DNA of 64,000 nucleotides from Pseudomonas lutea (lineage in GTDB: Bacteria > Pseudomonadota > Gammaproteobacteria > Pseudomonadales > Pseudomonadaceae), in the NCBI RefSeq assembly GCF_000759445.1, contig NZ_JRMB01000003.1, positions 124,001-188,000 of the forward strand, read 5' to 3'. The notes under the pieces are model-generated. The model worked only from the letters and a program-made list of their open reading frames with translations. It was not told the origin of the DNA and searched no databases. Shown here in pieces: positions 1 to 8,973 of this stretch. Numbering within the stretch: position 1 is the first letter of the stretch; every line of letters starts with the position of its first letter. A program made the position numbers and the translations under genes.

Positions 1-2
1 CC

Positions 3-1274
3 GTCACGGGCTCCGATGCCAACGTTTACCCGCCGATGAGCACGCAGCTCGAAGCGCAGGGCATCCAGTTGATGCAAGGTTATGACCCCTCGCACCTGGA
101 GCCGGCACCGGATCTGGTCGTGGTCGGCAACGCCATGTCTCGCGGCAATCCTACCGTCGAATATGTGCTGAACAAAGGTATGCCCTACGTCTCCGGCCCG
201 CAGTGGCTCGCGGACCACGTGCTTCGTGGGCGCTGGGTGCTCGCCGTCGCAGGCACCCACGGCAAAACCACCACCAGCAGCATGCTCGCCTGGGTGCTGG
301 AACACGCCGGCATGGCCCCGGGCTTTTTGATTGGCGGCGTGCCGCAGAACTTCGAAGTCTCGGCGCGACTCGGCGACACGCCGTTTTTCGTCGTCGAAGC
401 GGACGAATACGACAGCGCCTTCTTCGACAAACGCTCCAAGTTTGTCCACTACGGCCCGCGTACCGCGATCCTCAACAACCTTGAGTTCGATCACGCCGAC
501 ATCTTCCCGGACCTGCCTGCCATCGAACGGCAATTCCACCATCTGGTGCGCACTATTCCGAGCGAAGGCCTGGTCATTCACCCCACCACCGAGCCCGCGC
601 TTGAACGCGTCATTCAGATGGGCTGCTGGACACCGGTGCAAACCACCGGGGAGGGCGGTCAGTGGCAGGCGAAACTGCTCAGCGACGACGGCTCGAGATT
701 TGAGGTGTTGTTTGAAGGTGCCCCCCAAGGCGTCGTTGACTGGGGCATGACCGGACAGCACAACGTGGCGAACGCGCTGGCAACTCTGGCCGCAGCCCGT
801 CACGTTGGCGTGGTGCCGCGGCAGGGCGTCGAAGCGTTGAGCGCCTTCAAAAGCGTGAAGCGGCGCATGGAGAAAGTCGCCGAAGTGCGCGGTATCACCA
901 TTTATGACGACTTTGCGCATCATCCGACGGCCATTGCCACCACGCTGGATGGGCTGCGTAAAAAAGTCGGCCAGGCGCGAATCATCGCCATTGTTGAGCC
1001 GCGCTCCAACTCCATGAAGCTGGGCGCCCACCGCGACGGCCTGCCGGAGAGCGTGGTTCAGGCCGATCAGGTGTATTGGTATGCGCCGGCCAATCTGGGC
1101 TGGGACCTGGCCGCCACCGCCGCCGCCTGCACCATTCCCTCCCAGGTCTGCGACAGCCTCGAAGGCATCATCGAGCAGGTCAAGCGTCAGGCCGAGCCGG
1201 GCACGCATGTGGTCATCATGAGCAACGGCGGTTTTGGCGGCCTGCATGGCAAGCTTGCCGAGGCGCTGCAATGA
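3..1274 (+). CDS. mpl: UDP-N-acetylmuramate:L-alanyl-gamma-D-glutamyl-meso-diaminopimelate ligase (5' end outside window)
   Basis: Mpl joins the recycled tripeptide L-Ala-D-Glu-mDAP to UDP-MurNAc in the cytoplasm, returning old wall material to peptidoglycan synthesis. The frame is open from the first bases of the window, so the start lies upstream. About 424 residues are visible. The ATP loop GTHGKTTT lies near residue 84, followed by the Mur-ligase central motif [11 protein letters not shown] and the C-terminal motif [11 protein letters not shown]. The last codons overlap the ubiX start (ATGA), so the two are probably cotranscribed. MurC is the closest alternative, but the [11 protein letters not shown] segment and the ubiX neighbour favour Mpl. 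Confidence 0.95.
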   Translation, partial: VTGSDANVYPPMSTQLEAQGIQLMQGYDPSHLEPAPDLVVVGNAMSRGNPTVEYVLNKGMPYVSGPQWLADHVLRGRWVLAVAGTHGKTTTSSMLAWVLEHAGMAPGFLIGGVPQNFEVSARLGDTPFFVVEADEYDSAFFDKRSKFVHYGPRTAILNNLEFDHADIFPDLPAIERQFHHLVRTIPSEGLVIHPTTEPALERVIQMGCWTPVQTTGEGGQWQAKLLSDDGSRFEVLFEGAPQGVVDWGMTGQHNVANALATLAAARHVGVVPRQGVEALSAFKSVKRRMEKVAEVRGITIYDDFAHHPTAIATTLDGLRKKVGQARIIAIVEPRSNSMKLGAHRDGLPESVVQADQVYWYAPANLGWDLAATAAACTIPSQVCDSLEGIIEQVKRQAEPGTHVVIMSNGGFGGLHGKLAEALQ

Positions 1275-1900
1275 GCGGCCCGGAACGCATTACGCTGGCC
1301 ATGACCGGCGCGTCCGGTGCGCAATATGGTTTGCGTCTGCTGGACTGCCTGGTGCGCGAAGACCGTGAGGTGCACTTCCTTATTTCCAAGGCCGCGCAGC
1401 TGGTCATGGCCACCGAAACCGACGTCAGCCTGCCGCCCAAACCGCAGATGATGCAGGCGTTCCTCACCGAATACACCGGGGCGGAAGCGGGGCAGATTCG
1501 GGTCTACGGCAAAGAAGACTGGATGTCGCCCGTGGCGTCCGGCTCCGGTTCCCCCAGTGCGATGGTCGTGGTTCCGTGCTCGACCGGGACGCTGTCGGCG
1601 ATTGCCACCGGCGCCTGCAATAATCTGATTGAGCGTGCGGCGGACGTGACGCTGAAAGAGCGTCGGCAGCTGATCATCGTTCCCCGAGAAGCGCCGTTTT
1701 CAAGCATCCATCTGGAGCACATGCTCAAGCTGTCGAACATGGGCGTGGTCATACTGCCGGCCTCGCCGGGCTTCTATCATCAGCCGCAGACCATTGATGA
1801 CCTGGTGGACTTTGTTGTCGCGCGGATTCTCAACTTGCTAAACATTCCTCAAGACATGCTGCCGCGATGGGGCGAGCACCACTATGGCGCTGACGAGTAA
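1271..1900 (+). CDS. ubiX: Flavin prenyltransferase UbiX
   Basis: UbiX attaches a dimethylallyl group to FMN to make the prenylated flavin cofactor of the decarboxylase UbiD in ubiquinone synthesis. The 209-residue protein opens with the flavoprotein motif TGASGAQYG (residues 12-20) and has the conserved [13 protein letters not shown] segment in the middle and [11 protein letters not shown] near the end. Length matches the family. The ATG overlaps the mpl stop by four bases, which indicates translational coupling; an in-frame open stretch upstream lies inside mpl and is not coding. Confidence 0.95.
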   Translation: MSGPERITLAMTGASGAQYGLRLLDCLVREDREVHFLISKAAQLVMATETDVSLPPKPQMMQAFLTEYTGAEAGQIRVYGKEDWMSPVASGSGSPSAMVVVPCSTGTLSAIATGACNNLIERAADVTLKERRQLIIVPREAPFSSIHLEHMLKLSNMGVVILPASPGFYHQPQTIDDLVDFVVARILNLLNIPQDMLPRWGEHHYGADE

Positions 1901-1909
1901 GTGAGGCGG

Positions 1910-2197
1910 ATGAACAAGCTGGTTGTGGTCATGCTCGGGCTGCTGCTAACGACGGGCTGCTCGACTGTGCGAACCCTCGACGCCAATCAGCCCGGCGCGC
2001 CGATCGTCTATGCCGGCACGCGGCTTGACCTGTATGCCATGGAGGGCGGCTGCTGTGAAAAGGATCGCTTCGGAGCCGAGGCACCGAAATACCCAATGCT
2101 CGACCTGCCCGGTAGCGCGCTGCTCGATACGTTGTTGCTGCCGCTGTCCATCCTCACCGCGCTGGGCGTAGGATTCCAGGCATCGGGCGGGATGTAA
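1910..2197 (+). CDS. YceK/YidQ-type small lipoprotein
   Basis: A 95-residue protein with a lipoprotein signal: short basic N-terminus, hydrophobic stretch and lipobox LLTTGC (Cys near residue 17). The mature part has the pattern of the YceK/YidQ (DUF1375) family, with YAGTRLDL, a Cys-Cys pair and a hydrophobic LDLPGSALLDTLLLPLSI segment. The ATG at 1910 is preferred because AGTGAGG lies just upstream; a GTG three codons earlier is possible. It begins 9 bp after ubiX and may share its transcript. Molecular function is unknown; outer-membrane attachment is inferred from the lipobox. Confidence 0.8.
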   Translation: MNKLVVVMLGLLLTTGCSTVRTLDANQPGAPIVYAGTRLDLYAMEGGCCEKDRFGAEAPKYPMLDLPGSALLDTLLLPLSILTALGVGFQASGGM

Positions 2198-2255
2198 TTT
2201 CCGATCCCTATGTGCGAGCCAGCAGCGCCGCAGATATTCCTGTCGAGAGGTCCAT

Positions 2256-2347
2256 TGTGGGAGTGAGCTTGCTCGCGAAGACGGCATTTCAGGCGCTAAA
2301 GATGTAGCGGATGTCTCGGCCTCTTCGCGAGCAAGCTCACTCCCACA
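2256..2347. repeat. REP doublet, class gtgagcttgctcgcgaag
   Basis: Two facing copies of a REP-type sequence. The left arm (2256-2280) and right arm (2333-2347 onward from cttcgcg at 2333) are inverted complements separated by about 50 bp. It lies between the convergent lipoprotein and oxidoreductase genes, a usual place for such elements, and could form a long mRNA hairpin. It is the only copy of this class in the window. Confidence 0.85.
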
Positions 2348-2411
2348 GGTTTCGACCGTCATCGATCGCGGGGCGAGATCAGTCTCTCTGCTCTTTCGGC
2401 GGCCGTTGATG

Positions 2412-3053
2412 CTATTTGCCCAAGCGTCGCAAATCATCCGAATCAACCAGCCGCGTACCGTCCTGTTCTTCCAGCGCGAGTCGCCAGAGGGCCCGTGCGA
2501 GATTGCAGGCCTCGATGCCGCCGTATTTGCCGGGAATCAGTTTGGCGATGGGCGCGGCCAGTTGCTCCACCAGGCGCTGGTCCTGGCGCTCGCCGATCAG
2601 CAGCGAAGGGCGGGCGATGGTCAGTTGCGGCCAGTTCTGAAGCTTTAGCGCTTCTTCCATCTCGCCTTTGACGCGACTGTAGAAAATGCTCGATTTCGGG
2701 TCCGCGTTTACCGCGCTGACGACCAGCAGATGCCGCGCACCCAGCTCCCGGGCGCGCTTGCCGAATGCCACGACCATGTCCAGATCGACCGCACGGAAGG
2801 CTTCCTGCGATCCCGCCTGCTTGATCGTACTGCCCAGGCAACAGAAGGCGATATCGACGGGACCTTCCAGGCCAGGCAGCAGATGTTGAAGCTCGCCCAC
2901 CGGGTTCTCCAGCCGTGGGTGTTCGGCCAATGGACGACGGCTAGGTGCGAGCACGCGGCTTACGGTCGGTTCGTTGAGCAGGCGGTCGAGCAAATGCTCG
3001 CCGGTCAGTCCGGTGGCTCCGGCAAGCAAGATGTGCTGAGGCGTCAAGTACAT
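2412..3053 (-). CDS. NAD(P)-binding oxidoreductase, atypical short-chain dehydrogenase/HTATIP2-like
   Basis: A 213-residue Rossmann-fold protein. The dinucleotide motif GATGLTG is at residues 12-18 and a YSRVK sequence near residue 130 supplies the Tyr and Lys of the YxxxK pair. Family relatives are atypical SDRs of the HTATIP2/YwnB kind; the substrate is unknown. The ATG at 3053 follows a good ribosome site (GGGAGAAAG); a start ten codons further upstream is less likely. The gene stands alone on the minus strand between REP elements. Confidence 0.8.
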   Translation of the reverse strand: MYLTPQHILLAGATGLTGEHLLDRLLNEPTVSRVLAPSRRPLAEHPRLENPVGELQHLLPGLEGPVDIAFCCLGSTIKQAGSQEAFRAVDLDMVVAFGKRARELGARHLLVVSAVNADPKSSIFYSRVKGEMEEALKLQNWPQLTIARPSLLIGERQDQRLVEQLAAPIAKLIPGKYGGIEACNLARALWRLALEEQDGTRLVDSDDLRRLGK

Positions 3054-3245
3054 GATCTTTCTCCCTTGATACGCCACAAGCATAGGCGCTGTACCGGAAC
3101 AGACTGCAAGCGAAGCGGGAGGGTTTCACAAAAACACATGAAATGTTCATGCGCCTCGGCCCTTCAGGCGAGCTCAGCGATGTTCACACGGGTCGGCATT
3201 CAGCGCAGTGCAGCCCCATGATCCTTCGTGTGATGGACACAAACT

Positions 3246-3334
3246 TGTAGGAGCCGGCTTGCTGGCGAACCCGATCAGGCATTCACCCCTGCAGCGTCTG
3301 AACGCCTGCATTCGCCAGCAAGCCGGCTCCTACA
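3246..3334. repeat. REP doublet, class gtaggagccggcttgctggcgaa
   Basis: Inverted pair: left arm 3246-3269, right arm 3311-3334, perfect complements over about 23 bp. It occupies the 348-bp gap between the oxidoreductase start and the end of the MORN-C13 gene. The rest of the gap shows no gene-like signal. Confidence 0.88.
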
Positions 3335-3402
3335 AATGTCATTGCCGCCAAGTGAAGGTTCTGCGTCGCCGGGGTGGCCATGCCGGTGCTCGTAGGCCGG
3401 CG

Positions 3403-5097
3403 TCAGCGCCGCACTGTGTTCAACGCGCGCTCTGCCTGGCTTTTGCGCAACTGGCGCCAATGGGCGATGACGCCTTTGGGTGCCCACATCTGCGGCTCGG
3501 AGGCTTCGAAGCTCTCGTCCGTCTCGCGCTGGGCGACAATGCCCCGCGCTTCGTTGAAGGCCTGCACCAGATCGTCGGTTTCAACCAACGCCTTGGCGAA
3601 CAGCGCCTCGCCGAAATAGGTGAAATCCGCCTCTTCGGAGCAGCCAAAAGACACCCGGTCTTCGCGGGAAGCGGTGATCACCATCGTGCGCTCGTCCTTG
3701 ATCGCCGGGATAAAACCACCCGAATAGCAGGCGGAAATCACCACCACCTTGTCGCGATTCTTCAGCGGCGCCAGCACCCCGGCCATCTCGTCTGCAGGCA
3801 GATCGGACAATTCCAGACGCGGCTGATCCAGCACCAACTCGTGCTCATGAGTGCCGTGGCTGGTCAGGTAAATGAAGATCAAATCTTCCGGTCCGCTGCG
3901 CTTGGCCAGCGTCTGCACCGCGCGGCTGATGGTTTCGCGCGTTGCCAGCGGGCGGTCGGCCATGTGGTCACGATGGTTGACCAGCGTGATCTGACCAAAC
4001 GCACCGAAGCGCGTCGCCAGCAGCTTATTGACGTAATCGGCTTCGCGCAGGAAGACGCTTTGCTTGCCATCGCCACCCACCACCAGGCTGTAAAGCTCGA
4101 TGGCCGGCGTTGAAGCAGGCACGCCGGCAAGCGCCTTCTCGACGAGGGCGCCCTGAGCGAGCAAGCCGGTTTCCAGCGGATCCGGCAACAGCTTGCCAGC
4201 GCCATCACGTACACGCTGACCGTTCGACCACGTCCCGCTCTGCACGTCCCCCTCGGCCGTCGTCAGCACGCCGCTGCCTTGATAGTTGTCGTTCTCGAAC
4301 TGGCCGACATAAACGCTGCCGTCCGGAAGCCGCAAGCTGCCTGCGCCTGCGAAACGCCAGTTCTTGAATTCCCCTTGATAGCGCGTGCCATCGGAGCCGA
4401 TCAGTTCGCCCTTGCCGGTGAAAGCGCCGTCCTTAAACTGCCCCGACCAGACATCACCGTCGGCATTTTCGTAGCGGCCACGGCCGTTCAGCTGATTGTT
4501 ATGGAAGCCACCGACGTACTGATCGCCATCGGCACTGTTGAAATTGCCCGTGCCCTCCAGCTGGCCATCGACGAACTTGCCGCTGAACTGGTTGCCCGCC
4601 GAATCGCTGCGCTGGCCTTCGCCGTTGGGTTTGCCGTGGGCGAACTGGCCCTGGTACTCACTGCCGTCGTCCAGTTCCAGATGGCCGGCGCCGTCGTACA
4701 GGTCAGCCTTGAATTCGCCGCGATAGCTCATGCCGTGCTCTTTCAGCGTGCCTTCGCCGTCGCGTCGGCCCAGCTTGTAGCCGCCGACGTAGCTGCCCGC
4801 GCTGGTCGTGAGCGCGCCCTGACCGTGAAAGAGACCGTCCTGAAAACCGCCCCGGTACACGTCGCCGTTGCTCGCATGCCATTCACCCTGGCCGTTCCAT
4901 TGCCCGTTTTTGAATTCCCCGGCGTACCAGCTGCCATTGGGGTAATCGATCCGGCCTTTGCCTTGCAGCACGCCGTTGATGACGTCGCCACGATAGCGGC
5001 CGCCGTCAGGCAGGCGCGCGTCAGGCGGCAACAGCGATTCGCCGTCGCTGCACGCGGTAAGAAGGAGGGTCAGGGCCAAAGGAGCAAGCGCGCGCAT
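3403..5097 (-). CDS. Lipoprotein with MORN repeats and a C-terminal caspase-like C13 peptidase domain
   Basis: A 564-residue protein. Residues 1-16 form a lipoprotein signal (LLLTAC, Cys16). Residues about 34-300 are some eleven MORN repeats with the pattern YxGxFxxGxxxGxG. Residues about 330-530 resemble the C13/caspase-like fold: His414 in TSHGT and Cys457 in ISACYSGGF form the expected catalytic dyad, followed by ITASREDRVSFG. C13 members include legumain and the GPI transamidase subunit, so a protease or transpeptidase activity is inferred. The lipobox suggests exposure to the periplasm. MORN repeats usually bind lipids or proteins. Substrate and role are unknown. It follows the MaoC gene on the same strand after a 160-bp gap holding a palindrome. 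Confidence 0.85.
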   Translation of the reverse strand: MRALAPLALTLLLTACSDGESLLPPDARLPDGGRYRGDVINGVLQGKGRIDYPNGSWYAGEFKNGQWNGQGEWHASNGDVYRGGFQDGLFHGQGALTTSAGSYVGGYKLGRRDGEGTLKEHGMSYRGEFKADLYDGAGHLELDDGSEYQGQFAHGKPNGEGQRSDSAGNQFSGKFVDGQLEGTGNFNSADGDQYVGGFHNNQLNGRGRYENADGDVWSGQFKDGAFTGKGELIGSDGTRYQGEFKNWRFAGAGSLRLPDGSVYVGQFENDNYQGSGVLTTAEGDVQSGTWSNGQRVRDGAGKLLPDPLETGLLAQGALVEKALAGVPASTPAIELYSLVVGGDGKQSVFLREADYVNKLLATRFGAFGQITLVNHRDHMADRPLATRETISRAVQTLAKRSGPEDLIFIYLTSHGTHEHELVLDQPRLELSDLPADEMAGVLAPLKNRDKVVVISACYSGGFIPAIKDERTMVITASREDRVSFGCSEEADFTYFGEALFAKALVETDDLVQAFNEARGIVAQRETDESFEASEPQMWAPKGVIAHWRQLRKSQAERALNTVRR

Positions 5098-5197
5098 GGT
5101 AAATCCCGAAAAAAAGATGTTTCGGCGTGATCTGATCGCGTACCTGTATCGAGTCGCTCACACAGCCGCAGCGAGTATGCCGCAGCGAGGAACGCTC

Positions 5198-5225
5198 ATG
5201 AAACAGTCTGTTACGACTGTTTCAT
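5198..5225. promoter_or_regulatory. 28-bp perfect palindrome
   Basis: An 11-bp arm at 5198-5208 (atgaaacagtc) is exactly complementary to 5215-5225, with a 6-base centre. It sits about 100 bp upstream of the MORN-C13 start and 33 bp after the MaoC stop, both minus-strand genes. No T-run follows on either strand, so a regulator binding site or mRNA structure fits better than a terminator. The sequence matches none of the REP classes here. Confidence 0.45.
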
Positions 5226-5257
5226 GTTTTGCGGGCGCTTGGGCGCGAGCGGCGGCG

Positions 5258-5713
5258 TTACACAAAGCAGAGCGAAAGCGGTTCAGCAACGAACGCAGGC
5301 TTGTCCTGGCCTTCGATTTCAAGCGTTGCGCTGGCTTTGAGCAGCCATTGCCCCGGCTTCTTCTCCGTCACCTGCACCAGGCTGACTTTTAGACGAACGC
5401 GCGAATTCACTTTCACCGGCTGAATGAAACGCACGCTGTCCAGGCCATAGTTGATCGCCATCTGCATGCCCTCGGGCACGACCAGCAGCGACTCCATCAA
5501 CCTGGGCATCAGCGACAGCGATAGAAAACCATGGGCGATGGTCGAACCAAAAGGTGTCTGCGCCGCTTTGACCGGATCGACATGAATGAACTGAAAGTCT
5601 CCGGTGGCCTCGGCGAACAGATTGATCCGCGCCTGATCGATGGTCAGCCAGTCGGAATGTCCGAGATCCTTGCCTTCGTAATGTTTGAGTTCCGTAGCGG
5701 GCACGTAGGGCAT
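5258..5713 (-). CDS. MaoC-like (R)-specific enoyl-CoA hydratase family protein
   Basis: A 151-residue single hot-dog-fold protein of the MaoC/NodN type. Central residues carry the hydratase-2 signature: a DxxxxH stretch (IHVDPVKA...) followed by FGSTIAHGFLSLSL. Members hydrate trans-2-enoyl-CoA or act on related thioesters in the cytoplasm; the natural substrate here is unknown. The ATG follows AAGGAA at good spacing. It is upstream of the MORN-C13 gene on the same strand and divergent from lrgA. Confidence 0.88.
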   Translation of the reverse strand: MPYVPATELKHYEGKDLGHSDWLTIDQARINLFAEATGDFQFIHVDPVKAAQTPFGSTIAHGFLSLSLMPRLMESLLVVPEGMQMAINYGLDSVRFIQPVKVNSRVRLKVSLVQVTEKKPGQWLLKASATLEIEGQDKPAFVAEPLSLCFV

Positions 5714-5872
5714 TAAGGCGTTCCTTGTTCGTTGTTGTATTTATAAATGATCGTCAGGGCGGGCAATCGGGGCCCGTGAATGCCCTGATTGAAGATCAGC
5801 ACGCGCCATGCCTTGGGTCAATCAGCCCTCGACTGGCGAATACCAGCCCATAGGCAGCGCGGGCGGCGTGCT

Positions 5873-5878
5873 TATAAT
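5873..5878 (+). promoter_or_regulatory. Possible sigma-70 -10 box for lrgA-lrgB
   Basis: An exact TATAAT lies 28 bp before the lrgA start and would give a leader of about 20 bases containing the CTGGAG ribosome site. No good -35 hexamer is visible 17 bp upstream, so an activator may be needed. Confidence 0.4.
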
Positions 5879-5905
5879 GGCGCGCGAACCTGCTGGAGAT
5901 TTTTC

Positions 5906-6268
5906 ATGTTGCTAAGAGGCCTGACCTGGCTTGTGCTGTTCCAACTGATCGGAACCGCACTCAACCACCTGTTTCTGTCGATACTGCCCGGCCCGATCAT
6001 CGGTCTGGTGCTGTTGATGATTTACCTGATGACCCGAGGCGAAGTCAGTGAACCCATCAGCCTGGCGGCCAGCAGCCTGTTGCGTTACCTGCCGTTGCTG
6101 CTCGTACCGCCCGCAGTGGGCGTGATGGTCTACGCCGACCAGATCGCCGAGGATTTCTGGGCGATTGTCGGCTCGCTGGTCATTTCGCTGATGGTCTCGC
6201 TGACCTTTGCCGGCTGGTTGATGCAGAAACTCATTGACCGCCAGGCCAGACGCCGGGAGCTCTCATGA
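5906..6268 (+). CDS. lrgA: CidA/LrgA family membrane protein
   Basis: A 120-residue, four-helix inner-membrane protein with the family segment SILPGPIIGLVLL and the later LLFVPP-like LLLVPPAVGVM. CidA/LrgA proteins are holin-like and have been linked to murein hydrolase control, pyruvate-dependent physiology and programmed lysis. The ATG at 5906 has CTGGAG 8-9 bases upstream; earlier in-frame codons do not read like this family. The stop overlaps the lrgB start (ATGA), so the pair is one transcription unit. CidA and LrgA cannot be separated from sequence alone. Confidence 0.9.
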   Translation: MLLRGLTWLVLFQLIGTALNHLFLSILPGPIIGLVLLMIYLMTRGEVSEPISLAASSLLRYLPLLLVPPAVGVMVYADQIAEDFWAIVGSLVISLMVSLTFAGWLMQKLIDRQARRRELS

Positions 6269-6981
6269 GTCTGGACTGGCATGGCGCCTGGCTGTCGGTG
6301 ATTCATCATCCGCTGTTCGGCATCGCTATCACGCTGGGCGCCTATCAACTGGTGCTGGCCGGCTACGAGAAAACCCGCTGGGTCTTTCTGCAGCCCGTGC
6401 TCATCTCGATGCTGGTGGTGATTGGCGTGCTGGTGGGCTGCGGACTTTCCTATGTGGAGTACCGCAAAAGCACTGAAATCCTCAGCATTCTGCTGGGCCC
6501 GGCGACGGTCGCACTGGCCGTGCCGCTTTATCTGAATCTGCGGCGGATACGCCAGCTGTTCTGGCCGGTCTTGACTACGCTGGTGGTGGGCGGCGTACTG
6601 GCCACCGGGCTGTGCGTTGGCCTGGGCTGGCTGCTGGGCGCCGATCACATGATCCTGATGACCATGGCGCCGAAGTCCGTTACCTCGCCCATTGCCATGC
6701 TGGTGGCCGAGCAGATTGGCGGGGTCGCCGCGCTGGCCGCGGTTTTTGTGTTGATAACCGGGGTGATCGGCGGCATATTCGGCCCCGGTTTGCTGACCCT
6801 GGCGCAGGTGACCAGCCCGGAGGCCAGAGGCATGGCCCTGGGGCTGACCGCCCACGCCGTGGGGACTTCAGCGGCTCTGCAGGAAAGTGAGGAATGCGGC
6901 GCCTTTGCGGCGCTGGCGATGAGTTTGATGGGTGTCGCCACGGCCTTGTTCCTGCCGTTGGCGGTGTCTCTGGTTGCTTGA
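6265..6981 (+). CDS. lrgB: LrgB/CidB family membrane protein
   Basis: A 238-residue inner-membrane protein with several hydrophobic helices and the LrgB hallmark MAPKSVTSPIAM around residues 133-144, followed by TGVIGGIFGPGLL and a conserved GTSAALQ region. LrgB is the partner of LrgA and is predicted to modulate the same export or transport activity. It overlaps lrgA by four bases and is 10 bp from the next gene. Confidence 0.92.
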   Translation: MSLDWHGAWLSVIHHPLFGIAITLGAYQLVLAGYEKTRWVFLQPVLISMLVVIGVLVGCGLSYVEYRKSTEILSILLGPATVALAVPLYLNLRRIRQLFWPVLTTLVVGGVLATGLCVGLGWLLGADHMILMTMAPKSVTSPIAMLVAEQIGGVAALAAVFVLITGVIGGIFGPGLLTLAQVTSPEARGMALGLTAHAVGTSAALQESEECGAFAALAMSLMGVATALFLPLAVSLVA

Positions 6982-6991
6982 GGATGGATTT

Positions 6992-7582
6992 ATGTCGTTG
7001 CCGTTGTTTCCACTCAATGCCGTGCTGTTCCCCGGGTGCGTGCTGGATCTGCAGATATTCGAGGCGCGCTACCTCGACATGATTGGCCGCTGCATGAAGC
7101 AGGGCGAAGGCTTTGGCGTGGTCTGTATCACCGAAGGCAGCGAGACGGGCGAGGTACCGGACGGTTTCTCGATGATCGGCTGCGAAGCGCGGGTCACCGA
7201 TTTCGAGAAGCAGGACAACGGCCTGCTCGGGATTCGCGTCGTGGGCGCTCGGCGCTTTCGGGTCAAGGACTACAGCACCCAGCGCGATAACCTGTTGATC
7301 GGTGAGGTCGAGTGGCTCGATGACCCGCAGGAGCAACCGTTGCAGGAGGAGGACGACGACCTGGTCGCGCTGCTTGCCGCATTGGCCGAGCACCCGATGG
7401 TGGCAGCCCTGAACATGGGCCTGACGGCCAGCGGTCAGCATTCGTTGGCCAATCAACTGGCCTACCTGCTGCCGTTTGCCGAAGAAGACAAAATCGAGTT
7501 GCTGGAGATCGAAGACGCCGAAGAGCGGCTCGACGCGATTCAGGACCTGCTGGACGAGATGCAGGGCGACATGCAGGCCTGA
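6992..7582 (+). CDS. Lon N-terminal (substrate-binding) domain protein
   Basis: A 196-residue soluble protein made only of the LON substrate-binding (PUA-like) domain: LPLFPLNAVLFPG at the start, LQIFEARYLDMI, then GFGVVCI. No AAA+ or protease domain follows, so it is not Lon. Stand-alone members are widespread in proteobacteria and have no settled role; protein binding or an adaptor function is inferred. The ATG at 6992 follows AGGATGG and lies 10 bp after lrgB, suggesting cotranscription. Confidence 0.88.
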   Translation: MSLPLFPLNAVLFPGCVLDLQIFEARYLDMIGRCMKQGEGFGVVCITEGSETGEVPDGFSMIGCEARVTDFEKQDNGLLGIRVVGARRFRVKDYSTQRDNLLIGEVEWLDDPQEQPLQEEDDDLVALLAALAEHPMVAALNMGLTASGQHSLANQLAYLLPFAEEDKIELLEIEDAEERLDAIQDLLDEMQGDMQA

Positions 7583-7595
7583 CGCCGTGTCAGGC
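7577..7595 (+). terminator. Weak hairpin at the end of the Lon-domain gene
   Basis: A perfect 7-bp stem (gcctgac/gtcaggc) with a 5-base loop starts at the stop codon and is followed by only GTTTA. It separates this gene from a convergent one. The short T-tract makes a true terminator uncertain. Confidence 0.35.
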
Positions 7596-7652
7596 GTTTA
7601 CCTGAAGGGAGCGCGGCGTGAAGCTGCCCATCGCCCCTTGGCTCAGGGCGTC

Positions 7653-8969
7653 TCAATACTGATAGCGGATCAATCCGTGAGGGAATGAGTGCAAGCCGAA
7701 GCCACCAAACAGCGCGACCATCGCCGGCAGCACTAGCCACCACACCTTGATCGGCAGCGCTTCCAGTGGCTTTTTGTTCTGCACGAAGGCAAGGCTCGCC
7801 GCGCAGGTGAAGAACGCCAGCAACATGCCCGCCGTCACATCCGTCGGCCAATGCACGCCCAGATACACCCGTGACATGGCGATCGCCAATGCCGGGATTG
7901 CGCCCAGCAACAGCCAGGTCAGTCGCAGTCGCACCGGTTGCCCGCGACCCGCAAGCACCGCCAGTGCCATGAACAGCGCAAACGATGCCGAGGCATGCCC
8001 GCTGGGCATGCTGTAGGTGGCCAGTGGTTCGGTCAGGACCTCTGGCCGGGCGCGAGCGAAGGTGTATTTCATGCTCTGATTGATCAGCGCAGCGCCCAAG
8101 GCTGTGCCCACAACGAATATCGCGTGGCGCCACCGGCGTGTGACAAGGAGCAGCACCGTCAGCAGAGCGGCCGCGCAGAACTGCGTCCGGAAGTCTCCCA
8201 ACCCCGTCACCATCACCACAAAGTTCTCGGCAGCCGCACTCCGGCTTGCCTGCACCACCGTCATGATGCCCTGGTCGAAATCGGCGAGGTACGGCCAGCC
8301 GAGAAACACACAGCCCAGCAGGATGAACGCCGTCAGCGCGATGAGTTTGGTCGCGTACGGTTTGTGCCTCAGGCTGGCCTGGACACTGATGCCCAGCAGG
8401 AGCGCCAGGCCTCCGCCGACCACGGCCGCTTGTGGCCAGAAATTTTCGGGCAACGGCAGGCGGATGGCCGCACCGGTGGCCCAGCCCGGCAGGATGTAGA
8501 CCACTGACCAACCGGCAGCGGCGATCAGGCTGACACCGGCAAAGCGCACAAATGGCATGTCGCACATGCCGGCGACCATGGGCAGCATCGGCCGCAGCGG
8601 GCCGATAAAGCGGCCGACCAGCAGGCTGGCGATCCCGTAGCGCTGGAAGTAGGTTTCGGCGCCGCCGATCCATTCCGGATGATTGCGAAGGCCGGGCAAC
8701 TGGCGGATGTTCTGATGAAAGCGCCTGCCCAGAAAGTACGACACCAGATCGCCCAGGATGCCGCCCAGAAAACCCAACAGCAGCGCTTCACTGAGCGGCA
8801 GCACACCGCTGCCGGCCAAGGCGGCGATGGCGAAAAGCAAGACGGTGCCAGGGACAACGATGCCGGCGATGGCCAGGCATTCAATGAACGCGACGATGAA
8901 AACCGCCGCGCCCAGCCATGAGGGATTGGCGCCTAGCCAGGAGGTGATGCTGTCGAGCCAAGCGCCCAT
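7653..8969 (-). CDS. DedA-PAP2 fusion: membrane transporter/lipid phosphatase
   Basis: A 438-residue inner-membrane protein of two joined domains. Residues about 10-190 are DedA-like (SNARE-associated family) with GRFIGPLRPMLPMVAG at 119-134. Residues about 260-410 are a PAP2 acid phosphatase with all three motifs: KYTFARARP (301-309), PSGH (322-325) and SRVYLGVHWPTD (366-377). DedA proteins are implicated in lipid-carrier transport, and PAP2 enzymes hydrolyse undecaprenyl or other lipid phosphates, so a role in carrier recycling is inferred. The ATG at 8969 with GGAA upstream is preferred; codons further upstream would run into mpg. The start lies 5 bp after the mpg stop. Confidence 0.88.
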   Translation of the reverse strand: MGAWLDSITSWLGANPSWLGAAVFIVAFIECLAIAGIVVPGTVLLFAIAALAGSGVLPLSEALLLGFLGGILGDLVSYFLGRRFHQNIRQLPGLRNHPEWIGGAETYFQRYGIASLLVGRFIGPLRPMLPMVAGMCDMPFVRFAGVSLIAAAGWSVVYILPGWATGAAIRLPLPENFWPQAAVVGGGLALLLGISVQASLRHKPYATKLIALTAFILLGCVFLGWPYLADFDQGIMTVVQASRSAAAENFVVMVTGLGDFRTQFCAAALLTVLLLVTRRWRHAIFVVGTALGAALINQSMKYTFARARPEVLTEPLATYSMPSGHASASFALFMALAVLAGRGQPVRLRLTWLLLGAIPALAIAMSRVYLGVHWPTDVTAGMLLAFFTCAASLAFVQNKKPLEALPIKVWWLVLPAMVALFGGFGLHSFPHGLIRYQY

Positions 8970-8973
8970 GAAT

